Positions 46,491-55,070 of a stretch of 64,000 bases of DNA are shown in pieces (the stretch's first letter is position 1; each line of letters starts with the position of its first letter). This DNA comes from Spirosoma taeanense (lineage in GTDB: Bacteria > Bacteroidota > Bacteroidia > Cytophagales > Spirosomataceae). Location: contig NZ_CP053435.1 in NCBI RefSeq assembly GCF_013127955.1, forward strand, positions 868,001 to 932,000. Direction: 5' to 3'. The notes below the pieces were generated by a model that saw only the letters and a program-made list of their open reading frames with translations, was not told the origin of the DNA and did not search any database. A program made the position numbers and the translations under genes.

Positions 46491-47558
46491 CTTGATGTAG
46501 CGGAAATCTTCCCCCCCTTTCAGCGCGAGCAGGGTTTCGTACATGAGCCGGATTACGTTCTGGACATCGTCCATGTGTACCGTCTCAACGGTCGTGTGCA
46601 TATACTTCAGCGGCAGCGAAATCAGAGCGGATGCGATACCCTCGGTTGCATAGGCGAACGCATCGGTATCCGTACCCGTTGAGCGACTAACGGCCTGTCG
46701 CTGAAAGGCGATGCCCTGCTGTTCAGCCACGCCGATCATGAAATCGAGCACGTTGTTCTGCACCGCCGGACCGTAACACAGCACCGGACCGTCGCCACAT
46801 TTCAGGTCGCCCTGTTCTTTCTTGTCGTACTTGGGCGACTGGGTGTCATGCGTTACGTCCGTGCAGATGGCGAGGTCAGGTCGGAGCCGCCGGGCAATCA
46901 TTTCAGCCCCGCGCAGGCCAATTTCTTCCTGAACCGCGTTGACAACGTAGAGCGTAAAGGGCAGCGTAACGTTGTTTTCTTTCAGCAGCCGTGCTACTTC
47001 GGCGATCATGAAACCACCCATGCGGTTGTCGAGCGCCCGACCCACAAAATAGCGCCCGTTCAACTCCATCAGGCCGTCGGAGAAGGTGCAGACCGTGCCA
47101 ACATGAATGCCCATATCCAGGACTTCCTGCTTCGTGGCCGCCCCTACATCAATGAACAGGTCGGTTACCTTCGGCGCGGTGTCTTTAGCCAGATCCCGAA
47201 CGTGAATAGCCGGCCAGCCGAATACTCCATCAACAACGCCTTTTTTAGTGTGCAGATGAACCCGCATGGACGGCGCAATGAGCGCATCGGAGCCGCCGTT
47301 CCGCCGAACGAACAGATAACCATCGTCGGAAATGTAATTGACAAACCACGAAATCTCGTCGGAGTGAGCCTCGATGACAACTTTATAGTCCTTGCCGGGA
47401 CCAATGACTCCTACCGCTGTGCCATAGGTATCTACGATGTACTCATCGGTGTAAGGCTTAAGGTAATCCAGCCAGATTTGCTGCCCCGATGATTCAAAGC
47501 CAGTGGGGGAGGCATTATTCAGGTACTGGTACAGGAATTGTTTACTGTGTTCGTTCAT
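46488..47558 (-). CDS. M42 family aminopeptidase/endoglucanase-type metallopeptidase
   Basis: A 356-residue M42 zinc aminopeptidase. IEAHSDEISW holds a metal His/Asp, NAVQEEIGLRGAEM holds the catalytic Glu pair, and AICTDVTHDT gives another metal ligand. GDGPVLCYGP and the late HTTVETVHMDDV segment (with His) are typical. It is a cytoplasmic, probably dodecameric enzyme that removes N-terminal residues from peptides. Its stop lies in the terminator shared with the LD-carboxypeptidase gene. Confidence 0.93.
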   Translation of the reverse strand: MNEHSKQFLYQYLNNASPTGFESSGQQIWLDYLKPYTDEYIVDTYGTAVGVIGPGKDYKVVIEAHSDEISWFVNYISDDGYLFVRRNGGSDALIAPSMRVHLHTKKGVVDGVFGWPAIHVRDLAKDTAPKVTDLFIDVGAATKQEVLDMGIHVGTVCTFSDGLMELNGRYFVGRALDNRMGGFMIAEVARLLKENNVTLPFTLYVVNAVQEEIGLRGAEMIARRLRPDLAICTDVTHDTQSPKYDKKEQGDLKCGDGPVLCYGPAVQNNVLDFMIGVAEQQGIAFQRQAVSRSTGTDTDAFAYATEGIASALISLPLKYMHTTVETVHMDDVQNVIRLMYETLLALKGGEDFRYIK

Positions 47559-47693
47559 TCAAAAAAGTGTTTGTAAGCGGTAGCGAATACGAAGATCCAG
47601 GGGCGGAACCGGCCCCGGCAAATGTACAAAGAGCGCGCTCATTCCCTGACTGAAGGCCGGGCTGTTTTAGAAGGATAATTTTGCGAATAAACT

Positions 47694-48107
47694 TCAGAAT
47701 CCGATCCGCTCGCGCTTCTGCTCGACGCCCATGGACCGTAACAAATCCATTGCGATGCGGTCGTCGTATTTCCGTTTCCAGTAGTCGGCCTCCAGGCGAA
47801 GTTTATCCAGTTCCACATGTTGCTTCTCGACAGTCAGGCGGAGTTTATCCAGTTCGTGGGTAGTGGCTGGGTCAGCTTTGGGCTCAACAATCTGGGCCGA
47901 TACGGCTTCGTCGGTCAGCAGGGCCAAGGGCGAGACATTAAGAGCATCGGCAATCTGGGTCAGCCGCGCAATGGTCAGGTCGGTTTTGCCGCGCTCAATG
48001 TCGCCATACGCCGTTGTGGACAGATTAAGCATATCCGCCATATTTTCCTGCGACAAACCGCGCTGGAGTCGCTGCAGTCGTATTTTTTCTGCGATGGATG
48101 CCTTCAT
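47694..48107 (-). CDS. XRE family helix-turn-helix regulator
   Basis: A 137-residue regulator. An N-terminal HTH_3 domain (residues about 6-62) reads LQRGLSQENMADMLNLSTTAYGDIERGKTDLTIARLTQIADALNV, with the usual two recognition helices. The C-terminal half is a predicted coiled coil (LDKLRLTVEKQHVELDKLRLEADYWKRKY) that probably dimerises it. No ligand domain is present. It diverges from clpP; whether it controls that gene is unknown. Confidence 0.93.
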   Translation of the reverse strand: MKASIAEKIRLQRLQRGLSQENMADMLNLSTTAYGDIERGKTDLTIARLTQIADALNVSPLALLTDEAVSAQIVEPKADPATTHELDKLRLTVEKQHVELDKLRLEADYWKRKYDDRIAMDLLRSMGVEQKRERIGF

Positions 48108-48283
48108 ATCAAGTAACTACGATAAATTCTAAACCAGAACCGACAGGACTTTTCGGGATGATAACGCATTTTTGTACCGTTCGGTGCAATCATACCCCGC
48201 CAGGTTACCTGGACCCGGGCGGGTTTGATCTCGAAACTTACACCATCTGTTATTGGTTTTCAAACAAAGAGTAAACGCCATTT

Positions 48284-48967
48284 ATGAATTACGAAAAAGA
48301 ATTCCGCAAATTCGCCGTGCATCATATGGGCCTGAACGGCCTGACGGTGGACGGTTACGTAAACCACACCGTTGAGAACATGACCCGCTCGGTGATTGAA
48401 GAGCGTCCCATGAACTTCCGTGAGGTGGATGTATTCTCCCGGCTGATGGCCGACCGGATCATCTTCATGGGTCTGCCCGTTGACGATAACATCGCCAATA
48501 TCATTGTGGCCCAGCTTCTTTTCCTGGAGTCGGCCGATCCGAAGAAAGACATTCTGATGTATTTAAATAGCCCCGGCGGGTCGGTTTACGCGGGTCTGGG
48601 TATTTACGATACCATGCAGTACGTGCGGCCCGACGTAGCGACAGTCTGCACCAGTCTGGCCGCTTCGATGGGTGCCGTTCTGCTGGCGGGTGGTGCCGCA
48701 GGCAAGCGTTCGGCGCTGCCCCACGCCCGCATCATGATTCACCAGCCGTCGGGTGGTGCGCAGGGGCAATCGGTCGATATTGAGATTACGGCCCGCGAAA
48801 TTGTTAAGCTGCGTGTGGAGCTATACGAGATTCTGGCGCATCATTCGGGCAAGACCGTTGAAGAGATTGAGAAAGATTCGGACCGTGACAAATGGATGCG
48901 GGCCGACGAAGCAAAAGAATATGGCCTGATCGACGAAGTCCTACGCCGGGACCGGCCCACGACCTAA
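48284..48967 (+). CDS. clpP: ATP-dependent Clp protease proteolytic subunit
   Basis: A 227-residue ClpP. The catalytic Ser128 is in SLAASMG and His153 in [11 protein letters not shown], with the Asp expected about 50 residues later. The YLNSPGGSV loop gives the oxyanion strand. The N-terminus is longer than in E. coli, as is common in Bacteroidota. It forms the two-ring protease that works with ClpX or ClpA. clpX lies 1.15 kb downstream with a lipoprotein gene between them, so the two are not strictly adjacent. Confidence 0.97.
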   Translation: MNYEKEFRKFAVHHMGLNGLTVDGYVNHTVENMTRSVIEERPMNFREVDVFSRLMADRIIFMGLPVDDNIANIIVAQLLFLESADPKKDILMYLNSPGGSVYAGLGIYDTMQYVRPDVATVCTSLAASMGAVLLAGGAAGKRSALPHARIMIHQPSGGAQGQSVDIEITAREIVKLRVELYEILAHHSGKTVEEIEKDSDRDKWMRADEAKEYGLIDEVLRRDRPTT

Positions 48968-48984
48968 GCCGTCGTGAACGAGTG

Positions 48985-49022
48985 AAAAGCGCGGGTTGCC
49001 ATTGTGTAACCCGCGCTTTTTT
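48985..49022 (+). terminator. Rho-independent terminator of clpP
   Basis: The stem AAAAGCGCGGGTT pairs perfectly with AACCCGCGCTTTT across a ten-base loop and is followed by extra T bases. It separates clpP from the following lipoprotein gene. Confidence 0.95.
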
Positions 49023-49122
49023 GTTAACGATATGGGGGGGCCGGGGCCAGGGGCATGGTTTTTGTTTACTGAACAACTGAAAATATGTAGTAAGGCAGTT
49101 TAACTGAAAACGACCAGCCTGT

Positions 49123-49914
49123 ATGAAAATTCGTGTACTCGTTCGTTGGTTTAGCGGTCTCTTTGTTGGGTTATGCGTTGCGGCCTGCTCGGTGCCCGAT
49201 GCGCCTGATCCGGGGCCGGAATACCGGCTGGTCAGAACAACTTATTCGGGGCTTTCCGGACGTACGCTGAATATCGACACAACCCTCTATACGTATGATC
49301 AACTTGGTCGGTTAAGCAGTTATACATCACATGGCGAGAACCCGCAGGCCGTTCGGCGGACAATGATTTACTACAACGCCGAAAATCGCATTGACCACAT
49401 TGATCAGCAACTGCCCAACGGTGGATTCCTTGATGGAACAACTCGGGTTGTTGGCTGGCGGGCTATATACCGCCATGATGCTATGGGGAATGTGGAGACC
49501 GTTACGGTGTCGAAGGCTATAGACGACTTTGCTCATTTTACGCCCTACGAAGAGTATCGGTTTATGTACGAAGCTAACCGCGTTCCGTCCCGAATAACGG
49601 TTATCAAGCTCAATACCAACCAGGCTGATAATTACGATTATACGTATTCGGAAGGAAATATCATTCGCGTCCGGCACACATCCGTTCTGCTGGCAAAGGC
49701 CGAAGAAGTTACGTATGAATATGACGACAGGCAGAACGTCAATAAAGGAATCATCAGGCTTACGCCGGACCTGGACTATTATAATCGAAACAACCGGATT
49801 ACGGGTCTGACGCCTTTTTATGACGAGCGGGGATTACTGGTAAAAACCACATCGCCGGGCCAAATTCGCGATAACATTACGTTGTACACCTATGAAGAGG
49901 TGACCAGAAACTAA
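49123..49914 (+). CDS. YD-repeat-like lipoprotein of unknown function
   Basis: A 263-residue lipoprotein; the signal FVGLCVAACS has a VAAC lipobox. The mature part has repeated Tyr-Asp-rich strands resembling RHS/YD repeats (TLYTYDQLGRLSSY, AIYRHDAMGNVETV, VTYEYDDRQNV, FYDERGLLV). It is much shorter than RHS toxins and lacks any toxin tail. It lies alone between clpP and clpX behind a terminator. Function unknown; the start ATG follows about 40 bases of spacer. Confidence 0.75.
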   Translation: MKIRVLVRWFSGLFVGLCVAACSVPDAPDPGPEYRLVRTTYSGLSGRTLNIDTTLYTYDQLGRLSSYTSHGENPQAVRRTMIYYNAENRIDHIDQQLPNGGFLDGTTRVVGWRAIYRHDAMGNVETVTVSKAIDDFAHFTPYEEYRFMYEANRVPSRITVIKLNTNQADNYDYTYSEGNIIRVRHTSVLLAKAEEVTYEYDDRQNVNKGIIRLTPDLDYYNRNNRITGLTPFYDERGLLVKTTSPGQIRDNITLYTYEEVTRN

Positions 49915-49974
49915 TCCCTTGGCGCTGATAGTTTGGGGAATTGACCGCCGGTGGATAAATTTGCTTACCACAGA

Positions 49975-50004
49975 TGACCTGGGCTCGCCTGGGTCGTTTT
50001 TTTT
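49975..50004 (+). terminator. Probable weak terminator after the YD-repeat lipoprotein gene
   Basis: A GACC/GGTC-type stem within GACCTGGGCTCGCCTGGGTC is followed by eight T bases at 49997-50004. Stem pairing is imperfect, so confidence is low. The rest of this spacer shows no gene. Confidence 0.4.
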
Positions 50005-50122
50005 ACTGAAATTAGACTAACAAAGCTCTTATACGATCCGTTAACCATATTCGTTCGGCAGACGCGCTGACATCACCGTTATCCGAACGAATTTAACTTC
50101 GCTATTTACACTGCAAACGTAC

Positions 50123-51355
50123 ATGCCACAAATTAGTTGCTCGTTCTGCGGACGGCGCAAAAACGAGGTGCTGCTGCTCCTGTCGGGCATCGACGCGCAC
50201 ATCTGCAACTACTGTATTGAACAGGGCCACCAGGTGGTACTGGAGGAAATGCGTCCCCGTCAGAGTGAACCGACGGAGGTGCATATCAACCTCATCAAGC
50301 CAGTGGATATGAAACACCACCTCGACCAGTACGTTGTTGGGCAGGATGATGCCAAGAAAGCGATTACGGTTGCCGTGTATAACCACTATAAGCGGCTCAT
50401 GCAGCCGAAAACCAATGATGATGTAACGATTGAAAAGTCGAATATCATTATGGTCGGTGAAACCGGTACCGGAAAGACTTACCTGGCCCGCTCTATCGCC
50501 AAGATTCTTGAAGTTCCGTTCTGCATTGCCGATGCGACGGTCATAACCGAAGCCGGTTACGTAGGCGAGGATGTTGAGACGATTCTGACCCGGCTGCTGC
50601 AGGCCGCTGATTATAATGTCGAAGCGGCCGAGCGAGGTATCGTTTATATTGACGAGATTGACAAAATCGCCCGAAAGTCCGACAATCCCAGCATCACCCG
50701 CGATGTTAGTGGCGAAGGGGTGCAGCAGGCCTTGCTGAAACTGCTCGAAGGCTCGGTGGTGAACGTACCGCCCCAGGGTGGCCGCAAGCACCCCGACCAG
50801 CGGATGATCTCGCTGAATACGGAAAACATTCTGTTCATTTGCGGGGGCGCGTTTGATGGTATTGAACGGCACATTACGAAGCGGATTAATACCCGACCTA
50901 TTGGTTTTTCGGGCGACCGTCGCCTGAACGATAGCTTTGAAAAAGGGCATCTGATGCGCTATATCTCAGCGCTTGATCTGAAATCGTTTGGGCTGATTCC
51001 GGAACTGATTGGCCGGTTACCTATTCTGACATACCTCGAACCGCTCGACCGCGATGCGCTGATGCAGATTCTGACGGAGCCCAAAAACGCCCTCACCAAA
51101 CAGTATGATAAACTGTTCCAGATGGAGGACATCAAGCTCCACTGGGACCCGAGTGCGCTCAACTACATTGTCGATCAGGCATTGCAATACGGACTTGGTG
51201 CACGCGGGCTGCGATCCATCTGCGAATCAATCATCATGGATGCCATGTTCGAAATGCCTTCGCAAACAGGCGTTAAAGAGTTTACGATTAGTTTGGAGTA
51301 TGCCCGCGAGAAATTTGGCAAATCCACTACTTTTCAACTGCGTTCGGTGGCTTAG
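50123..51355 (+). CDS. clpX: ATP-dependent Clp protease ATP-binding subunit ClpX
   Basis: A 410-residue AAA+ unfoldase. The zinc-binding domain has Cys6, Cys9, Cys28 and Cys31. The P-loop is GETGTGKT, the Walker B region [12 protein letters not shown], and the GYVGEDVE loop is the ClpX-specific pore-1 region. The length is normal. It recognises and unfolds tagged proteins for ClpP. It has its own terminator downstream. Confidence 0.98.
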   Translation: MPQISCSFCGRRKNEVLLLLSGIDAHICNYCIEQGHQVVLEEMRPRQSEPTEVHINLIKPVDMKHHLDQYVVGQDDAKKAITVAVYNHYKRLMQPKTNDDVTIEKSNIIMVGETGTGKTYLARSIAKILEVPFCIADATVITEAGYVGEDVETILTRLLQAADYNVEAAERGIVYIDEIDKIARKSDNPSITRDVSGEGVQQALLKLLEGSVVNVPPQGGRKHPDQRMISLNTENILFICGGAFDGIERHITKRINTRPIGFSGDRRLNDSFEKGHLMRYISALDLKSFGLIPELIGRLPILTYLEPLDRDALMQILTEPKNALTKQYDKLFQMEDIKLHWDPSALNYIVDQALQYGLGARGLRSICESIIMDAMFEMPSQTGVKEFTISLEYAREKFGKSTTFQLRSVA

Positions 51356-51380
51356 GCAGCGCATAAAATTGATTAAACTG

Positions 51381-51414
51381 ATCCCTGGTTCTGAAAGGAG
51401 CCGGGGATTTTTTT
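51381..51414 (+). terminator. Rho-independent terminator of clpX
   Basis: The stem ATCCCTGGTTC pairs with GAGCCGGGGAT (two wobble pairs) across a short loop and is followed by seven T bases. Confidence 0.85.
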
Positions 51415-51519
51415 ACCAGTGAGTCGAAATTTTCTGATGGTTTATAACAAAGGGAGGGTAACCCGGTTTAGCCGTTGATAATTCAATTGTTACACCCAAT
51501 TAAAACAAACGTTACGCCA

Positions 51520-52122
51520 ATGAAAATCACTACACTACGTCTGGTAACTGGCCTGATGATGGCCACTCTGTTTGCAGCCTGTAGCCGTCCGGTGGCTTAC
51601 TTTCAGCCAGGTCAGCGTGAACACATTGCGGCAACACCTGCTCCCGTTAATACGACCGAGACGCTTACGCCGGCTACTGTCGAGGCTCCGGTCGTAACAG
51701 CGGCCACAACCACCGAGCCGGTAGTGCAGGCTAACGCAGCCCTGGAGCAGGCAACTGCTCTCGTACGTAACGATGCCAAACTGTCGGCAGATAAGACCGT
51801 AGCCAAGCGATTAAATCGTGTGCGGACACTGCTGGCCTCTGCTTCGGCAAAAGGAACCCTGACGCCATCGGCTACGAACGCGCCCAGAAAGGCAGGCCTG
51901 ATGGAGCGGATGATGTTGAAGAAAGTCAATAAGAAAATAAACCGGCAACTGGCCCCCGCCAATCCGGAGAAAGCGATGGCCAGTACAGGAACGCTGGCAA
52001 CCGGCGCGGTGCTGGTCATTGTTGGTCTGTTGCTGCTGCTGCTCACGAGCGGCACGGGTGCAACCATCGGGCTGATATTATTGCTGGTTGGGGCGGTTGT
52101 TCTGCTGATTGGTTTATTGTGA
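51520..52122 (+). CDS. Lipoprotein with two C-terminal hydrophobic segments, tandem paralog 1
   Basis: A 200-residue lipoprotein. The lipobox FAAC lies near residue 21 and is followed by the motif SRPVAYFQ. The middle is Thr/Pro/Ala-rich with short helical stretches (ALVRNDAKLSADKTVAKRLNRV). A basic patch LMERMMLKKVNKKIN precedes two hydrophobic stretches (about residues 158-178 and 182-200) separated by TSGTG. A lipid anchor with a C-terminal hydrophobic hairpin is unusual. The next gene is a paralog sharing all three parts. The frame runs upstream, but ATG at 51520 gives the signal. Function unknown. Confidence 0.75.
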   Translation: MKITTLRLVTGLMMATLFAACSRPVAYFQPGQREHIAATPAPVNTTETLTPATVEAPVVTAATTTEPVVQANAALEQATALVRNDAKLSADKTVAKRLNRVRTLLASASAKGTLTPSATNAPRKAGLMERMMLKKVNKKINRQLAPANPEKAMASTGTLATGAVLVIVGLLLLLLTSGTGATIGLILLLVGAVVLLIGLL

Positions 52123-52172
52123 GCCTGACAGCTACCAGGTAACCAAACTCTTGGGACGTCAATTTATGAAAG

Positions 52173-52216
52173 GCCTCCGTTGGCAACGAGTTTTAACTAA
52201 CCGACGGAGGCTTTTT
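52173..52216 (+). terminator. Terminator between the paralogous lipoprotein genes
   Basis: The stem GCCTCCGTTGG pairs with CCGACGGAGGC (one wobble pair) and is followed by five T bases. Confidence 0.85.
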
Positions 52217-52336
52217 ATCGCCAAATGGTTCATTAAATCATATTCAAACCGGTTTTTTACAAGGTAACCTAACAAACGGATAAGGATGCAGTTGTTGTGG
52301 TTGATAAATCCATTGTTCACATTAAAATCGTTCTCT

Positions 52337-52936
52337 ATGAGCACGTTCTCCAAACCAATTCTTGCGGCCCTGATGGGCGCAGCCATTCTTTCATCCTGCA
52401 GCCGTCCAGTGGCTTATTTTCAGCGCACGCCAACCGAGCGGTTCTCGTCTCCGAAAACGGAAACCGTAGCCGTTGCAACGCCGGCTGAAGTGGCTGAGCC
52501 GACACCCGTAGTAGCTCCCGAGGTAACTCCTACTCCGGCTGAGCAGATTGCTCAAACCAAGGAGGTCATGAGTCAGGTAGAAGCCTACGTTCGAAATGAC
52601 AGCAAGCTGGCATCGAACAAAAAACTGACTAAACGTATAGCGCGGGTAAACGAAATGCTAGCTACGTCGAGTGAGAAGGCAACCGTTTCGACAAACGCAG
52701 CGTCAAGCAAGAAAATGTCGCTGATGGAGCGCACGATGCTGAAAAAGCTGGATAAAAAAATAAAAAACCATGTAGCGCCCGATGAAGCACAGTTGAACCG
52801 GAACACACGTAACGGTATCATCATTGGCGCCATTGGTCTTATCCTGTCGCTGATTTTTGGCGGTGTTATCGGCGTTATCGGTCTGATTCTGCTCGTTGTG
52901 GGTATCGTGCTGATTCTGCTTGGTATTCTTGAGTAA
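52337..52936 (+). CDS. Lipoprotein with two C-terminal hydrophobic segments, tandem paralog 2
   Basis: A 199-residue lipoprotein paralogous to its neighbour. The lipobox LSSC is followed by the same SRPVAYFQ motif, a Pro/Thr-rich stretch, a helical VEAYVRNDSKLASNKKLTKRI segment, the basic patch LMERTMLKKLDKKIK and two hydrophobic segments (IIIGAIGLILSLIF and VIGLILLVVGIVLILLGIL). Linker sequences have diverged while the ends are conserved. Each copy has its own terminator, so each is probably a separate unit. ATG at 52337 was chosen for the signal. Function unknown. Confidence 0.75.
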   Translation: MSTFSKPILAALMGAAILSSCSRPVAYFQRTPTERFSSPKTETVAVATPAEVAEPTPVVAPEVTPTPAEQIAQTKEVMSQVEAYVRNDSKLASNKKLTKRIARVNEMLATSSEKATVSTNAASSKKMSLMERTMLKKLDKKIKNHVAPDEAQLNRNTRNGIIIGAIGLILSLIFGGVIGVIGLILLVVGIVLILLGILE

Positions 52937-52950
52937 ACCAACCTAAGTAG

Positions 52951-52985
52951 CCCTGCAGGACATTCAGGTTCTGCAGGGTTTTTTT
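52951..52985 (+). terminator. Rho-independent terminator of the second lipoprotein gene
   Basis: The stem CCCTGCAG pairs with CTGCAGGG across a 12-base loop and is followed by seven T bases. The next start codon is only six bases beyond the T-run. Confidence 0.9.
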
Positions 52986-52990
52986 ATACC

Positions 52991-53710
52991 ATGCGTTCAT
53001 CGCCAGTTATCTGCCTTATTCACGGACACGGTGTAGATGCCTCCATCTGGGACGATATCTATCCGGCTTTATCGGAGAATAAGTCAGTACTGAAGCCTGA
53101 TTTCTCCCGGCTTACCAATTACTCAACCATTGAGGCTTACGCTGAAGATCTGCACGCCCGGCTAAAAATGGCTCAGGTAGAAGAAGTTATTCTAATCGGG
53201 CATTCCATGGGCGGATATATTGCCCTAGCGTTTGCCGAAGAGTACCCGGATATGGTCCGCGGACTAATTCTTTTTCATTCGACGGCTTATGCCGACGACG
53301 CAGCCAAGAAAGAGCAGCGGGCAAAAACAGTTGATGCACTGGCTAAAGAAGGCTCTGCTCCGTTTATCAATGGCCTGATGGCCAAACTGGTTGCTTCTAC
53401 CTATCCCCCGGAGCAGGTTAATCGGTTAGTAGAACGCTTTCAAGGTTTGCCAGCCGCAGCCCTCATCGCCGGTATGAAAGCCATGGCCGAGCGGCCCGAC
53501 CGGACGGATGTGCTTCGGAATGCTCAATTCCCTGTACTGGTGGTGCTGGGCCAGGAGGACCAGGTTATTCCGTTTGAACAGGCGAGCCAGATGGCGGGCT
53601 TATCCAGTCGAATAAACATGTCTGCACTGAACAATGCTGGTCATCTAAGCATGGTTGAGCAGCCCGAACAGGCCTTATCCATTCTTAAACCGTTTATTGA
53701 TCAGTTCTAA
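52991..53710 (+). CDS. Alpha/beta-fold hydrolase
   Basis: A 239-residue cytoplasmic hydrolase. The nucleophile elbow is GHSMGGY (about residues 73-79), ICLIHGHGVDASIWDD is the oxyanion region, VLGQEDQVIPF holds the likely acid, and NNAGHLSMVEQPEQ holds the catalytic His. The family covers many esterases and hydrolases, so the substrate is open. It starts just after the preceding terminator and ends at its own. Confidence 0.9.
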   Translation: MRSSPVICLIHGHGVDASIWDDIYPALSENKSVLKPDFSRLTNYSTIEAYAEDLHARLKMAQVEEVILIGHSMGGYIALAFAEEYPDMVRGLILFHSTAYADDAAKKEQRAKTVDALAKEGSAPFINGLMAKLVASTYPPEQVNRLVERFQGLPAAALIAGMKAMAERPDRTDVLRNAQFPVLVVLGQEDQVIPFEQASQMAGLSSRINMSALNNAGHLSMVEQPEQALSILKPFIDQF

Positions 53711-53732
53711 TTTATCCGGAGCCAGCTAACGT

Positions 53733-53757
53733 AAGGAAGCCATTGGGCTTCCTTTTT
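53733..53757 (+). terminator. Terminator before argD
   Basis: A perfect stem AAGGAAGCC/GGCTTCCTT with a four-base loop is followed by T bases, after the hydrolase stop. Confidence 0.9.
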
Positions 53758-53852
53758 GCGTTTTAGACCCGTTTTCGCCTGATTATCCGTAAACTTGCAC
53801 CGGTTTTCGCCCAAAAGGGCATTTTGCTACTTGTGTAATCAACGGTCTGATC

Positions 53853-54986
53853 ATGGCTGATTTGTTCAATGTTTATCCGCTCTACGACATCGAACCCGTT
53901 CGGGCGCAGGGCAGCTACCTCTGGGATACACACGGTACCCGTTATCTGGATCTGTACGGCGGTCATGCTGTCATCTCGGTAGGACATACGCACCCCCGGT
54001 ACGTACAGGCTCTGACCGATCAGCTTCATAAGATTTCATTCTATTCCAACTCCGTCCGGATACCGCAGCAGCAGGAACTGGCCGATAAGCTGGGCGCCTT
54101 ATCAGAACACCCGGACTATGCGCTGTTTCTATGTAATTCCGGCGCCGAAGCGAACGAGAACGCGCTGAAACTGGCGTCCTTCCACACGGGCCGGACGCAG
54201 GTTGTCGCCTTCTCCAAGTCCTTTCATGGCCGAACGGCCGGGGCCGTTGCGGCTACCGACAACCCGGCTATCGTGGCTCCGGTTAATTACAAGGAACACG
54301 TTCGGTTTTTGCCTTATAACGACGTAGAAGCTGCCCGGGCGGGTATCACCAGTGAGACCTGCGCGGTCATTATTGAGGGAATCCAGGGCGTTGGCGGCAT
54401 CCACGTAGCGACCGACGAGTTTCTGCAAACGCTCCGGCAGCGGTGCGACGAAACTGGCGCTGTCCTGATTCTGGACGGGGTTCAGTGCGGCTATGGTCGG
54501 TCGGGGAAATTCTTCTCGCATCAATTCAGCGGCATCGAGGCCGATATTATCTCCATGGCAAAAGGCATGGGCAATGGCTTCCCGATTGGTGGAATTCTGA
54601 TTTCCCCCAAATTTAAAGCCAGTTATGGCCTGCTGGGTACGACCTTCGGGGGCAACCACCTGGCCTGTACGGCGGCTATCGCCGTGCTCGACATCATGGA
54701 AGAAGAGGGTCTGATCGAAAACGCTACCCGGATGGGCGAGTACTTCATGGACGGTATTCGCCAGATTGGCGGCTTCAAAGACCTGCGTGGCCGGGGGCTG
54801 ATGATTGGCATCGAATACGATTTTCCCGTGGATGACCTACGTAAAACGTTGTTGTTTACCCATAAGCAGTTTACGGGCGTAGCCGGCAAAAACACCATCC
54901 GGCTTCTGCCTTCGCTGGCTATTGGCATCGATGAAGCCGACCAGTTTCTGGAAGCCCTCAGCCACGAAGTAAAAGTTTTATCCTAA
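53853..54986 (+). CDS. argD: Acetylornithine/succinylornithine aminotransferase family protein
   Basis: A 377-residue class III aminotransferase. The substrate region LYDIEPVRAQGSYLWDTHG, the PLP site LDGVQCGYGRSGK and the Schiff-base Lys in ISMAKGMGNGFPIGG are all visible. The length is a little short but complete. It converts N-acyl-glutamate semialdehyde to N-acylornithine in arginine synthesis. It is followed by the argF'-type and argB genes, so the acyl group (acetyl or succinyl) matters and cannot be told from this gene alone. Confidence 0.92.
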   Translation: MADLFNVYPLYDIEPVRAQGSYLWDTHGTRYLDLYGGHAVISVGHTHPRYVQALTDQLHKISFYSNSVRIPQQQELADKLGALSEHPDYALFLCNSGAEANENALKLASFHTGRTQVVAFSKSFHGRTAGAVAATDNPAIVAPVNYKEHVRFLPYNDVEAARAGITSETCAVIIEGIQGVGGIHVATDEFLQTLRQRCDETGAVLILDGVQCGYGRSGKFFSHQFSGIEADIISMAKGMGNGFPIGGILISPKFKASYGLLGTTFGGNHLACTAAIAVLDIMEEEGLIENATRMGEYFMDGIRQIGGFKDLRGRGLMIGIEYDFPVDDLRKTLLFTHKQFTGVAGKNTIRLLPSLAIGIDEADQFLEALSHEVKVLS

Positions 54987-54997
54987 ACGGTCTTATC

Positions 54998-55036
54998 GTC
55001 ATCAGCAGTCATTGTTAGTCAACGACTGCTGATGAC
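54998..55036 (+). repeat. Inverted repeat between argD and the transcarbamylase gene
   Basis: Arms 54998-55014 and 55020-55036 (GTCATCAGCAGTCATTG and its complement) match at 16 of 17 bases around a five-base loop. The repeat words ATGACT and CAGTC recur just after it. There is no T-tract. It lies 11 bases after the argD stop and 35 bases before the next start. Confidence 0.8.
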
Positions 55037-55070
55037 TGTGTATGACTAGTGCATGACCCTCTGAATCGTA

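Noticed and set aside
49123-49914. YD-repeat protein as an RHS toxin
   Set aside because: It is too short, has a lipobox, lacks a toxin tail and has no immunity gene beside it.
50102-50950. 282-codon open frame opposite clpX
   Set aside because: Shadow frame opposite a conserved gene.
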